A DNA stretch of 50,428 nucleotides from NCBI GenBank assembly GCA_903923905.1, contig CAIXZH010000026.1, positions 1-50,428 of the forward strand. The letters run 5' to 3'. The translations under genes and the position numbers were made by a program. Below, piece after piece: positions 32,960 to 42,004 of this stretch. The stretch's first letter is position 1. Every line of letters starts with the position of its first letter. The notes under the pieces were generated by a model that saw only the letters and a list, made by a program, of their open reading frames with translations, was not told the DNA's origin and made no database searches. Origin of the DNA: an uncultured Bacteroidia bacterium. GTDB taxonomy: Bacteria; Bacteroidota; Bacteroidia; Bacteroidales; Prolixibacteraceae.

Positions 32960-35900
32960 TCAGTTCTCATCAAAAAAGCCAAGTCCGTCAAGCATTCCGA
33001 TCAGTTTGATCGAGTAATCATCACTAGCAAGTGGCCAGCGGATTCCATTTTTATAGAGGAGCGTGGTAGTAAAGTCATTTTTGTCAGGCATCTCGACCAA
33101 TTTATCGCCAACAGTGTAATGCAGAAGGCCTGATAAATACACACTCTTTCTGCGATCTTGCATTAATTCGTCGAAGCGCAATTTGAATACCTTATCCGAA
33201 ACCAATGAAATCCCAAACCCGTACTGTTGCATCGCAAAAATCACATTTGCCATATTGAGCCTGTAATTGTTGTAGGCATGAAGTATCGTAACCTCTGGAG
33301 TTGTTTTGGAGAGAGAAACTACAGCCTTCGCGGTGCAATCAACAGGTGATATTTCGAGAGGTGAAATCAATTGACTCAGTGGGAACATTCCCATCACTTT
33401 GTAAGATTTCAGCATATTTACAAAGGCATTGCTTCTGAAATTGATTTGAAACTCTCCGTCAGAATGACGTCCCATCAGATTGCCTACGCGCATGATCTTG
33501 CCGTCCATCCCTTCACAAACAGCTTGCAATAAATAGCGTTCAGCCTTAAACTTGGTCAAAACGTATTTATTGTCGATTTTCTGTCCCAAATAAAGCTTTG
33601 ATTCATCTATCAAAGTTTGATTATCAAGTTTGGCAGTTTCAACAAGGCCAAAGGTGCTTCTGGTTGAGATCTGTATCAGACGGGCTCCTTCATCTTTACA
33701 AAAGCTAATTAAATTGACTACCCCTCCTATATTTATTTTGTCCAGTTCATCACCGGTTTCATAATGCTTAACACTTGCTGCGCAATTAAAAACTGTGCTG
33801 ACTCCTTTACCCTTCAGCGACTTTAATGTTTCAACATTGGTTATATCCCCATCCACCGGAATAATTCTCGAATCGAAGGTTTCATCGAAAGTCTTGGAAA
33901 AATAATACATCAACTGAGATTTCATTCGTTGCATTGGGGTCAACGATCCTTTGGAACGAACCAGACAATAGATCTTTCCTGACTCATTGTCGATGAGTTC
34001 TTTAAGAATGTGGATTCCAAGATATCCCGTTGCGCCGGTCAGCAGCACATCGCCTAAATCGCGCATGTGAAAGTTTTCCCATAAATCAGGCTTATTTTTA
34101 TCAAGAAGCTGATTGATTGATGAATAATTATAATCACAGAGATCCTCTAATTCAACCTTATCCATAATGTCCCCATTACCCTCATGATCTGATAAAAACT
34201 TAGCAACTGCCTGTGGATTCTTTAGTTTGAAGAGATCGCCGTATTTAATATTATATCCCAGGTTTATGATCTGAATGACCGCTCTGATTGCGGACATTGA
34301 AGATCCGCCAATCTCAAAGAAATTATCAAGAATACCCACTTTCTCAATTGTCAATACATTGGAATAGATGTGACAAATAGCCTCCTCAGTCTTACTCGTA
34401 GGAGCGATATATTCTGCTTTGCTTCCCGTTTCCGGAGTCGGGAGAGCTTTTCGGTTGACTTTTCCGTTATTTGTAAGTGGAAATTTCTCCAGCTGAATAA
34501 AGGTTGCCGGCACCATAAACTCCGAAAGGCTTTCCCTCAGATAACCCTTTAGCATCAGCACATCAATCGCAGTTTTCGCAGTATAATATCCAATTAAATG
34601 CTCTATTCCTCCGATCATTTTCACATCTGTAACCGCTGAAGATATTCCTTCGAAACCTGATATGGCATTCTCGATCTCCCCAAGTTCAATTCTCAGTCCG
34701 CGAAGCTTGACCTGATTATCAAGACGGGTGATATATTCAATCTCACCCGATTCATTATACCGTGCAAGATCTCCGGAACGATAGAGCTTCTCCCCCTTCC
34801 ACACAATAAACTTTTCCTTATTTAGGTCATCCCGGCTCAGGTATCCCCGGCCGACACCAGCACCACCAATGCACAATTCCCCCGCAACACCCACAGGAAG
34901 CAGTTGAAGTTTCTGATCCATAATGTAATTCGATACATTACTTAATGAGTGACCAATGACTGAACTTTTGTAGTCACTTTCGATGTTATAGAAAGTAGAA
35001 TAGAGTGTGCATTCTGTCGGACCGTATCCGTTGTAAAACCGGTATGGCGGTTTTTTGGTTGGACTCAAACGCTCGCCTCCAATTGAAAGAAGTCTTAATG
35101 AATGGTTCTCAATATCCTCTGCAAACTGCCGTCCAATCTGAGTTGTCATAAAAGCGATAGTCAGCCCGTTTTTCCCCATATAATTGTTCATTCTTATCAG
35201 ATCCATTCGCATCTCTGAAGGTAGAATATAGACCGATGCGCCGACGGTAAGCATCGGAAAAATATCCATCATGTGGGCATCGAATGCAAAGTTCGCATAT
35301 GCCACACTTCTGTCCTGATGCGTGATATTAAAATCTTCAACGTACCATTTGCAGAAATTGACGATATTCCTGTGTTCGAGAACACAACCTTTAGGTGTGC
35401 CGGTTGATCCGGAAGTATAGAGCAGAACAAACATATCATCCGATGCAGGTTTAGGAAGGACAATGTCATTATTTATCACTAAACCAGAAATTTCCCCGAT
35501 ACAAATAATTTCCCCTCTGAAATCAGGGATGGAATCACGAACCAGCGAATCTTCGGTAAGTAAATGATCGGCTGCCGCATCTTTTAGAATAAAATTCAGA
35601 CGTTCCGGTGGCATTTGCAAATCCAATGGCATATAGGCTCCGCCGGCTTTCATAACCGCCAATGGATAAATCACCATGTATTCGCTCCGGTCGATAAAGA
35701 TTCCAACAACCTTTTCTCGCCGCACCCCTGATGAAATGAGCTTTTTTGCAAGCTTATCAGTGATCAGATCCAACTCAGAATAAGTCAATTTCCGCTCTTC
35801 AAATACGACCGCAATACTATCTGGACTCTTTCTGACCTGTTCTCTGAAAAGATCGACCAGAGTGAGACTTCTGTCGTAATCCAGTTCCTTTCCCCTGGAT

Positions 35901-38900
35901 ATTTTAATAACCTCATACTCCTTTTCTTCCTCCACAAGACTGATTTCCGATATCGATTTATAGGCATTTTTTGAGATGCGATTTGCCAGCTCAACAAAAA
36001 TGTCTCCAAATCTTTTGATATCAGTCTCCTGATATAGGGAATCATCAAACTCCAAAGAGACTGAATAGCCTCCCTGAACAGGGAAAATCATTACCCCGAA
36101 TGGAAATTTAACTTTGTCGGTGTTGAGGAAATTTAGGGTAGCACACTCATCTCCCAGGTATAAATCCTGCTCAACGCCCCCTTCATAGACATAATTGATT
36201 TGAGGTACCAAACCATATTTCTCAGCCATCCTGGTAAATGGGAAAATATCCTGTTCCATAGTGATAAACATCCGATTTTGGACCTCTTTGATCATCTCTA
36301 TTACAATATCTTCCTGGATATTAATTGCCACCGGAAGCGTCTTCACAAACATTCCAATCAGATTCGAAAGTTTGGTGTCTGCACGTCCACTCGATACTGT
36401 AGTAAGTGTTATTTGGTCCTCCCTGGTATAACGACTTAGTTCCAGCGCGAGAACGCCAAGGAAGAAGTTACTTTCGGTAATGCCATTAGATCGGCAAAAT
36501 TCAGGAATCCCGTCTGAAACAATATCAACATTTATCATTTTGGCCTTTCCAGAACCCTGGTGCGGTGCCGGGAATGGGAATTCGGTTAAAGATGAATGTC
36601 CAACCAAATTATCAAAATAAGCTTCTGCCTCCAAATACTTTTCAGACCCTGATTGAGCCTCCTCCTCCAATGCGTGGTCAAAAGCAGTAAACACTTCCCG
36701 GGCCAGGGTTTGTCCTTTAAAGGCCTCCTCCAAATCATTAAAGAGAACATTCATTGATCCACCATCAAAAATCAGGTGATGAATATCGAACAGAAAGTAG
36801 GTATAACATTCTGTCTGATGAATTTCAACGCGATAGAGACTATCACCGAACAGGTTGAAGGGGCGCACAAAGGATGAAAGGACAGAATTCATCTCCATCT
36901 CGATATTCTCTTCGACAAGGATCTCAACCGGCTGATTGTCCCTGCGTAATTGTACAATGGCATTGTCTCGAAATGCTAATGTAGTCTTAAGATAAGGATG
37001 AGCATCAATTACAGTATTTACAGCATCTTTCAACTTTTTGACGTCAATCTGATCAGAGAAACGTAATGAGGCACCAATATTGTACTGTAGGGCATCCGGA
37101 TTCTTTTCCCATTCACAGTAAATGCCCATCTGATTCTCACTCAGCGGATAAAAATCTCTGATCTCCACAACAGGAATCGTCCCTGGCGGGGTCGTTCCTG
37201 CAGCTTGTGCTGCAATCCGGGCTATATGTTGAAGAGTTTTGAATTTCAGAATATCTTTTGTCTCTACGATAATCCCCAACTTTTTCCGGATAGTGACAGA
37301 AAGTTTAATGGCAAGGATTGAGGTTAGTCCGAGCGAGAAAAGATTCGTACTGACACCAAAATCGTTTGTCCCGAGTATCACCGAAACAATATCGAATAAA
37401 TTTTTCTCCATTGGAGTGGCAGGCGGAATAATTTCCGCTATTAATATTTGCGGATCCGGCAACAATTTGCGGTTGACTTTTCCATTGTTGGTAAGAGGGA
37501 ACTGCTCCATCTGAATTAATGCAGTAGGCACCATATACTCTGCAAGGCTTGTTCTCATAAAATCTTTCAACACCCGGGTCTCAATCCGGCTTTTCGCCGT
37601 AAAATAACCGCAGAGGTGCTGAACTCCACCAAACTCCTTCACATCCACAACTACCGAAGTTATATCTTCATACCCTGACAGGACATTCTCGATTTCCCCA
37701 AGCTCAATTCTCAAACCTCGAAGTTTGACCTGGTTATCGAGGCGGTTGAAATATTCAATCTCACCCGATTCATTATATCTGGCAAGGTCTCCGGTACGAT
37801 AAAGCTTTTCCCCTTCCCACTCAACAAATTTTTCCTTATTCAGGTCATCCCTGTTCAAGTACCCCCGACCGACCCCCGCTCCGCCTATGCATAATTCTCC
37901 CGCAACACCGATTGGAAGGAGCTGCAGATTATTGTCCATAATATAATTACAGACATTACGCACAGGATGTCCGATCACTGAGCTGGAATAATCGTTCCTG
38001 ATATTATAAAAAGTGGAATAAATGGTACATTCGGTTGGACCGTATCCATTGTAGAAACGATATGGTGGCTTCCTGGTGGGAATGAGCCGTTCTCCGCCAA
38101 CTGAGAGAAGTCTTAATGAGTGATTTTCAATATCCTCAGCAAATTGCCTTCCAATCTGGGTAGTCAGAAAGGCAATAGTCAACCCATTTTCCTCCATATA
38201 CTGGTTCATTCTGATCAGATCAATTCTCATGTCTGATGGCAGAATATAAACCGATGCGCCAACGGTAATCATCGGATAAATATCCATCATATGAGCATCG
38301 AAAGCGAAGTTCGCATAAGCAACACTCCGGTCCTGTGGAGTTACATTAAACTCGTCGATATACCATTTGCAGAAATTGACAATATTCCTATGCTCAAGAA
38401 TACAGCCCTTAGGGGTGCCTGTGGATCCGGAAGTATAAAGAAGAACAAAACTATCCTCAGGTCCAGATCGAGGCAGATCATAATCATCGTTCATTTGTTG
38501 GATTATGATATCCTCCTGGTTTATAACAACTCCTTTAAATCCGGGAAGGGTGTCAGCCACACGCGAACCCTCGGAAAGAATATATCCGGCTCCTGCATCC
38601 CTGATCATAAAACTCAAACGGTCAGCAGGCATAGTAAAGTCCAATGGCATATAGACTCCGCCAGCCTTCATTATTGCCAATGGATAAATCACCATAAATT
38701 CACTTCTGCCAATCATGATCCCGACAACCTTCTCACGCCTTACTCCTAACGAAGCGAGTTTTTTTGCAAGGTTATCGGTAATCAGGTCCAACTCTGCATA
38801 AGTCAACTTCACTTTTTCAAACACAACGGCAACACTATCAGGGCACTTTCGAACCTGCTCCCTGAATAGATCGACCAGAGAAACTGTACGATCATAATCA

Positions 38901-40189
38901 AGTTTCATTCCTGTAGATTGAATTCGAACTTCCGCTTCCTGTTGTTTTGAGAGAATTGAGATATCACTGAAAACCCTGTATTCATCTGCCATCATATTCA
39001 AAACCGTATTTTTAATGCAGGAACTGAATCTTTTAATGTACTCTTGACTATAGAGACTATCGTTGTATTCACATCGAATCTCATAGTGGTGCATTTTCTG
39101 AATAATATAGATAACCAGACTTTCATTAGTCCTTGCTGTACTTAACTTCGTAATATGAACCATTCCTCCTTCCATCCCGAAATCTTCAGCCAATCCTTTC
39201 TGAAAGGTATATACAACCTCCATAGATGCTCCAAATTTTTTCACCATTTCGAAAAACGGAAAGCTTTGCTTACTCCAAAGCTCTAACAAATCGGTGCGAA
39301 TGTCTGCCAGATAATCAACTACTTTCTGGTTCGGAAGCACTTTTATAACCACAGGCAAAGTCTTGACAAACATTCCCACTTTGTTAAGTAATCGCTCATC
39401 AGTGCGGCCATGATGTACAGTACAAAATGCGATTTCCTGTTCCCTGGTAAAGCGATTCAAGCATATGCCGATTGCACCGGCAAACAGGTTGTTTGGTGAT
39501 ATTCTAAGTTTGGTGCAGAATTCATTTACCAGATCCTGATCAATAAATTCCGACAACAGTTGCTTAAATCCGACTTCATTCTTCTTGTTATTAATGGTTG
39601 GGACCCTGGTCATAGTAATCCCGCTAAGTCTTTTCTCAAAATAGGACTCAGCCTCAAGATATTCTGTATCTCCTTTCCTACTGTATTCCAGATCTGCGTA
39701 ATCATATTCGGTAAAATACTCCTTGGTCAGTACTTCCCCTTCATAAGCACGTACAAGATCCATGTTGAATATCTCTACCGAAGATCTGTCGAATAGGATA
39801 TGATGAATGTCAAAAAGTACATATACTTTTTTTTCTGTCTGATAGAGCTCAATCCGGTAAAGCGCAGACCCTATCAAATCAAACGGACGAATGAACCTGG
39901 AAATAATACCTTCCATCTCCGACTCCCTGACATTCTGAATGTTGATCTCTACGTGATCTTCCTCCAAGAAATATTGGACCACCTCCTCTCCTTTCATCCC
40001 TAGTTTTACTTTAATGATAGGATGGGCGTTAATTACATTTTCGAAAGCATTTATTATTCTTTCGGAGTCTATCGACACTGGAAAGTCGTACAGGAAGGCT
40101 AAATTATATTGGGTAAGAGATTTATCTTTCTCCCACTCGTAATAAATACCTTTCTGACTGTCAGATAAAGGATAAAACTTGGTTTCCAT
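32960..40189 (-). CDS. two-module nonribosomal peptide synthetase with terminal reductase
   Basis: 2409 residues. Order: C1 (~5-430; HHILFDR at ~129), A1 (~440-910; SGSTGTPKG ~588, FDAHMMD ~630, GYGPTE ~716, NRKLLPDP ~908), PCP1 (Ser in LGLTSIL ~955), C2 (~1010-1440; HHLIFDG ~1137), A2 (~1450-1925; SGSTGTPKG ~1592, GYGPTE ~1721), PCP2 (Ser in GGSSMS ~1961), reductase (~2045-2409; LLTGATGYLG, YVLTK ~2210). The C-terminal domain is a NADPH-dependent thioester reductase, so release should give a peptide aldehyde or alcohol, which can cyclise to a pyrazinone. The two A domains read nearly the same specificity residues (D-A-M-F-S-G-G-I/L-Y). The lead C domain could accept an acyl or aminoacyl donor. 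Preceded by its own PPTase; no transporter or tailoring gene. Confidence 0.94.
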   Translation of the reverse strand: METKFYPLSDSQKGIYYEWEKDKSLTQYNLAFLYDFPVSIDSERIINAFENVINAHPIIKVKLGMKGEEVVQYFLEEDHVEINIQNVRESEMEGIISRFIRPFDLIGSALYRIELYQTEKKVYVLFDIHHILFDRSSVEIFNMDLVRAYEGEVLTKEYFTEYDYADLEYSRKGDTEYLEAESYFEKRLSGITMTRVPTINNKKNEVGFKQLLSEFIDQDLVNEFCTKLRISPNNLFAGAIGICLNRFTREQEIAFCTVHHGRTDERLLNKVGMFVKTLPVVIKVLPNQKVVDYLADIRTDLLELWSKQSFPFFEMVKKFGASMEVVYTFQKGLAEDFGMEGGMVHITKLSTARTNESLVIYIIQKMHHYEIRCEYNDSLYSQEYIKRFSSCIKNTVLNMMADEYRVFSDISILSKQQEAEVRIQSTGMKLDYDRTVSLVDLFREQVRKCPDSVAVVFEKVKLTYAELDLITDNLAKKLASLGVRREKVVGIMIGRSEFMVIYPLAIMKAGGVYMPLDFTMPADRLSFMIRDAGAGYILSEGSRVADTLPGFKGVVINQEDIIIQQMNDDYDLPRSGPEDSFVLLYTSGSTGTPKGCILEHRNIVNFCKWYIDEFNVTPQDRSVAYANFAFDAHMMDIYPMITVGASVYILPSDMRIDLIRMNQYMEENGLTIAFLTTQIGRQFAEDIENHSLRLLSVGGERLIPTRKPPYRFYNGYGPTECTIYSTFYNIRNDYSSSVIGHPVRNVCNYIMDNNLQLLPIGVAGELCIGGAGVGRGYLNRDDLNKEKFVEWEGEKLYRTGDLARYNESGEIEYFNRLDNQVKLRGLRIELGEIENVLSGYEDITSVVVDVKEFGGVQHLCGYFTAKSRIETRVLKDFMRTSLAEYMVPTALIQMEQFPLTNNGKVNRKLLPDPQILIAEIIPPATPMEKNLFDIVSVILGTNDFGVSTNLFSLGLTSILAIKLSVTIRKKLGIIVETKDILKFKTLQHIARIAAQAAGTTPPGTIPVVEIRDFYPLSENQMGIYCEWEKNPDALQYNIGASLRFSDQIDVKKLKDAVNTVIDAHPYLKTTLAFRDNAIVQLRRDNQPVEILVEENIEMEMNSVLSSFVRPFNLFGDSLYRVEIHQTECYTYFLFDIHHLIFDGGSMNVLFNDLEEAFKGQTLAREVFTAFDHALEEEAQSGSEKYLEAEAYFDNLVGHSSLTEFPFPAPHQGSGKAKMINVDIVSDGIPEFCRSNGITESNFFLGVLALELSRYTREDQITLTTVSSGRADTKLSNLIGMFVKTLPVAINIQEDIVIEMIKEVQNRMFITMEQDIFPFTRMAEKYGLVPQINYVYEGGVEQDLYLGDECATLNFLNTDKVKFPFGVMIFPVQGGYSVSLEFDDSLYQETDIKRFGDIFVELANRISKNAYKSISEISLVEEEKEYEVIKISRGKELDYDRSLTLVDLFREQVRKSPDSIAVVFEERKLTYSELDLITDKLAKKLISSGVRREKVVGIFIDRSEYMVIYPLAVMKAGGAYMPLDLQMPPERLNFILKDAAADHLLTEDSLVRDSIPDFRGEIICIGEISGLVINNDIVLPKPASDDMFVLLYTSGSTGTPKGCVLEHRNIVNFCKWYVEDFNITHQDRSVAYANFAFDAHMMDIFPMLTVGASVYILPSEMRMDLIRMNNYMGKNGLTIAFMTTQIGRQFAEDIENHSLRLLSIGGERLSPTKKPPYRFYNGYGPTECTLYSTFYNIESDYKSSVIGHSLSNVSNYIMDQKLQLLPVGVAGELCIGGAGVGRGYLSRDDLNKEKFIVWKGEKLYRSGDLARYNESGEIEYITRLDNQVKLRGLRIELGEIENAISGFEGISSAVTDVKMIGGIEHLIGYYTAKTAIDVLMLKGYLRESLSEFMVPATFIQLEKFPLTNNGKVNRKALPTPETGSKAEYIAPTSKTEEAICHIYSNVLTIEKVGILDNFFEIGGSSMSAIRAVIQIINLGYNIKYGDLFKLKNPQAVAKFLSDHEGNGDIMDKVELEDLCDYNYSSINQLLDKNKPDLWENFHMRDLGDVLLTGATGYLGIHILKELIDNESGKIYCLVRSKGSLTPMQRMKSQLMYYFSKTFDETFDSRIIPVDGDITNVETLKSLKGKGVSTVFNCAASVKHYETGDELDKINIGGVVNLISFCKDEGARLIQISTRSTFGLVETAKLDNQTLIDESKLYLGQKIDNKYVLTKFKAERYLLQAVCEGMDGKIMRVGNLMGRHSDGEFQINFRSNAFVNMLKSYKVMGMFPLSQLISPLEISPVDCTAKAVVSLSKTTPEVTILHAYNNYRLNMANVIFAMQQYGFGISLVSDKVFKLRFDELMQDRRKSVYLSGLLHYTVGDKLVEMPDKNDFTTTLLYKNGIRWPLASDDYSIKLIGMLDGLGFFDEN

Positions 40190-40200
40190 AGTTTAATTTT

Positions 40201-40806
40201 TTATAGACTATTCCTGCAAATTGAAATGTAAAAATCTCCGGTTTTAATATAGTGGCTGGAGATTTGATAGCCTTGACCAGGAATATCCGGAGAATTGTCC
40301 TGTAATATTTCACGCGGGTCACAATTCAATCCTGTGCCACGCCATTTTACGACACTTTCCTTCCGGGTCCAGAGCTCAGTAAAATTTTTCGCCTGTATAT
40401 TAGGGTCTGAAGACCAGCTAACCCTAAGGTATTCGGGATCACTGCATACAGACTTTGCCAGTGCGTCATCATACGGAAAGACTGTCTCAACATCCACACC
40501 AACTTCTCGATCCGAAAGAATACAAACCACCACATTCCTGCAATGGCTTAAATTGAAATAAATATCCTGATAGTTTGACAAGAAAGGCTTTCCTTCAGTA
40601 CGATATCCAAACTCCGGCAAGGCATAAAAGACACCCTCCTTTTTCAGAGCATACACTAGGATCAGATAAGCGAGAGCACATAATTTTCTGTCAGACGGAA
40701 GGCGGTATGCCATCATTTGATCCAGCCGCCATTTTGGCAAAAAGCAACTGCATGTTCCTATAAAATCATCAGGTAATTGATCAATCCCTTTAAAAACATA
40801 TAGCAT
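40201..40806 (-). CDS. 4'-phosphopantetheinyl transferase (Sfp type)
   Basis: 201 residues. Contains VGVDVETV (the GVDVE magnesium/CoA site, ~98-105) and FTELWTRKESVVKWRGTGL (~142-160), the two diagnostic motifs of Sfp/Gsp-type enzymes; RTEGKPFLSN near residue 69 is the upstream motif. It attaches phosphopantetheine to carrier-protein serines, here the PCP domains of the NRPS. Its stop is 11 bases before the NRPS start, so it is the first gene of a two-gene operon. ATG 40806 is the first in-frame start. Confidence 0.94.
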   Translation of the reverse strand: MLYVFKGIDQLPDDFIGTCSCFLPKWRLDQMMAYRLPSDRKLCALAYLILVYALKKEGVFYALPEFGYRTEGKPFLSNYQDIYFNLSHCRNVVVCILSDREVGVDVETVFPYDDALAKSVCSDPEYLRVSWSSDPNIQAKNFTELWTRKESVVKWRGTGLNCDPREILQDNSPDIPGQGYQISSHYIKTGDFYISICRNSL

Positions 40807-41110
40807 ATCATTCCTTTAATTTAGTTTTATCCCAACCAAATCACCTTAGGCACGGAGGCAAACAGACAGTACATCTGCGGATCAAGGAAGTTGAATTATC
40901 AACGTTTTATTCAATCGATTATAGGAATGAAAATTACAAAAAAATTGAACATATTTTAAAGTTATAAAGCCTTCATTTTTAAATAGGCATGGATCATACT
41001 ATCTTCCCGGGGTTCTATTACAACAAACCGGAGATTTAGATTCCTGCCGGATTTTAATATTTAAGATTAATTTTTCAAGGAGGTCAACCCGAAGTGGATT
41101 AAAATATTTA
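40807..41110. other. intergenic region between the PPTase and tRNA-Ala
   Basis: About 320 AT-rich bases with no coding frame. It must hold the promoter of the PPTase-NRPS operon, but I see no clear TAnnTTTG on the minus strand near 40806. A small palindrome, GTTGA-ATTA-TCAAC (40890-40903), lies about 85 bases upstream of the PPTase and could be an operator. Confidence 0.3.
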
Positions 41111-41118
41111 TATATTTG
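41111..41118 (+). promoter_or_regulatory. candidate -7 element of tRNA-Ala (TATATTTG)
   Basis: TATATTTG ends 11 bases before the tRNA-Ala 5' end, the expected place for a tRNA promoter. Followed by CACCC. Confidence 0.55.
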
Positions 41119-41129
41119 CACCCTTAATC

Positions 41130-41203
41130 GGGGGATTAGCTCAGTTGGCTAGAGCGTTTGACTGGCAGTCAAAAGGTCATCGGTTCGATTCCGATATTCT
41201 CCA
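41130..41203 (+). tRNA. tRNA-Ala, anticodon GGC
   Basis: Acceptor stem GGGGGAT with ATTCTCC (G3-U70 pair, the alanine identity element), D arm GCTC-GAGC, anticodon arm TTTGA-CTGGCAG-TCAAA with GGC, T arm ATCGG-TTCGATT-CCGAT. Discriminator A at 41203; the CCA tail is not encoded. Confidence 0.95.
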
Positions 41204-41212
41204 CAGAAAATC

Positions 41213-41248
41213 AAAGAGTTGCAAGTCAGATTGTGGCTCTTTTCTTTT
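41213..41248 (+). terminator. terminator after tRNA-Ala
   Basis: AAAGAGTTGCAA (41213-41224) and TTGTGGCTCTTT (41231-41242) pair over 12 bases with three G-U wobbles, 6-base loop, then a T-rich stretch. The same AAAGAGTT(G/A)CAA stem follows the tRNA-Gln pair at 50339. Confidence 0.75.
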
Positions 41249-41514
41249 GGCCAAATAACTCAAGGTACAATTTGCTCCGGACCTGCCAATTGCGCAATTG
41301 TTCTAAACAAAGTCAATCCCCCCATTTTCTGTTAATCTATATAGTCTACATTCAGGCGAGTTATATTTCCATTCTTGTTTTCGTAAACTAAATACAGGAT
41401 ATTGGTATAATTGGGGTCTTATTTAGGTATCTTTGTATCAACTCACCCTAAATCAGTTTTCAAGAGCGAGGAAAGCGAAAGCTCCAAAGTTAAATTAACA
41501 TAATTCTTGAAGCT
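41249..41514. other. intergenic region after tRNA-Ala
   Basis: No gene seen. TATCTTTG at 41428-41435 fits the -7 consensus and could serve the small membrane ORF at 41515, about 80 bases downstream. GAGC and GCTC near 41465-41482 could form a small hairpin. Confidence 0.35.
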
Positions 41515-41622
41515 ATGGAAAATTCAAAATTGAATAAAAGAGTTTTGATAATCTTTTTAATAATCTTTGCTTTGCTTATTATAATCGCTTTGATCGGGAT
41601 AATGATCCAACCTCGCATCTAA
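41515..41622 (+). CDS. 35-residue single-span membrane peptide, possibly a gene remnant
   Basis: ATG 41515 to TAA 41622. The peptide has a polar, basic start (MENSKLNKRVL), one strong membrane helix (IIFLIIFALLIIIALIGIMI) and a short QPRI tail. It has a promoter core upstream. It could be a genuine small membrane protein, but the damaged receiver-domain remnant begins 23 bases later. It is then equally likely to be the surviving N-terminus of a membrane-bound hybrid histidine kinase whose middle was deleted. No clear Shine-Dalgarno. Confidence 0.45.
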   Translation: MENSKLNKRVLIIFLIIFALLIIIALIGIMIQPRI

Positions 41623-41644
41623 TTCAGAGATTAAAGCCTTCTAA

Positions 41645-41910
41645 TCATTGAACGCATATTTCGGAGAAAATCTTAATACAATTAATATAACGCCGGAAGA
41701 GATTGGTCAATTATCAAAGAGAATTAAGATTTTAATTGGTGAGGACGATACAGAATCGGTAATATTTTTCAAGTGTGATTAGATTAATTACCAAGACTGC
41801 TTATGCGCTTTCCGGTGACCGGAAAAAAGCTATTGCTACAGGCAAGTAATGGTAATATTACAAAACCCATTAAGAAAGATCAATAAATCACATTTATTCA
41901 AAAAAACTTC
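41645..41910 (+). pseudogene. decayed response-regulator receiver domain (hybrid kinase remnant)
   Basis: Three frames together spell a receiver domain. Frame one (41645-41782) reads SKRIKILIGEDDTESVIFFK, i.e. beta-1 with the acidic EDD, then a stop. Frame two (41775-41849) reads LITKTAYALSGDRKKAIATG, the beta-4/alpha-4 region. Frame three (41845-41886) reads NGNITKPIKKDQ, with the conserved Lys of beta-5, then a stop, then ITFIQKNF (alpha-5). About 60 residues with the phosphorylatable Asp are missing between the first two. Two frameshifts, one deletion and one in-frame stop make function impossible. The linker before beta-1 is typical of the C-terminal receiver of hybrid sensor kinases. Confidence 0.75.
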
Positions 41911-42004
41911 TGCGGAAAAATCAAGATCAAAGCTGATCAAGCTTGCCCCTTAACTCAAAATATATAACTTTGATCTAGCTATATTAATCCTAAATAAACC
42001 CCCA

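Noticed and set aside
38291-38749. 152-codon frame on the plus strand inside the NRPS
   Set aside because: It is antisense to the conserved adenylation domain; its product has no family resemblance.
40890-40903. GTTGA-ATTA-TCAAC as a firm operator of the NRPS operon
   Set aside because: Five-base arms are too short to rise above chance in AT-rich DNA; mentioned only in the gap entry.
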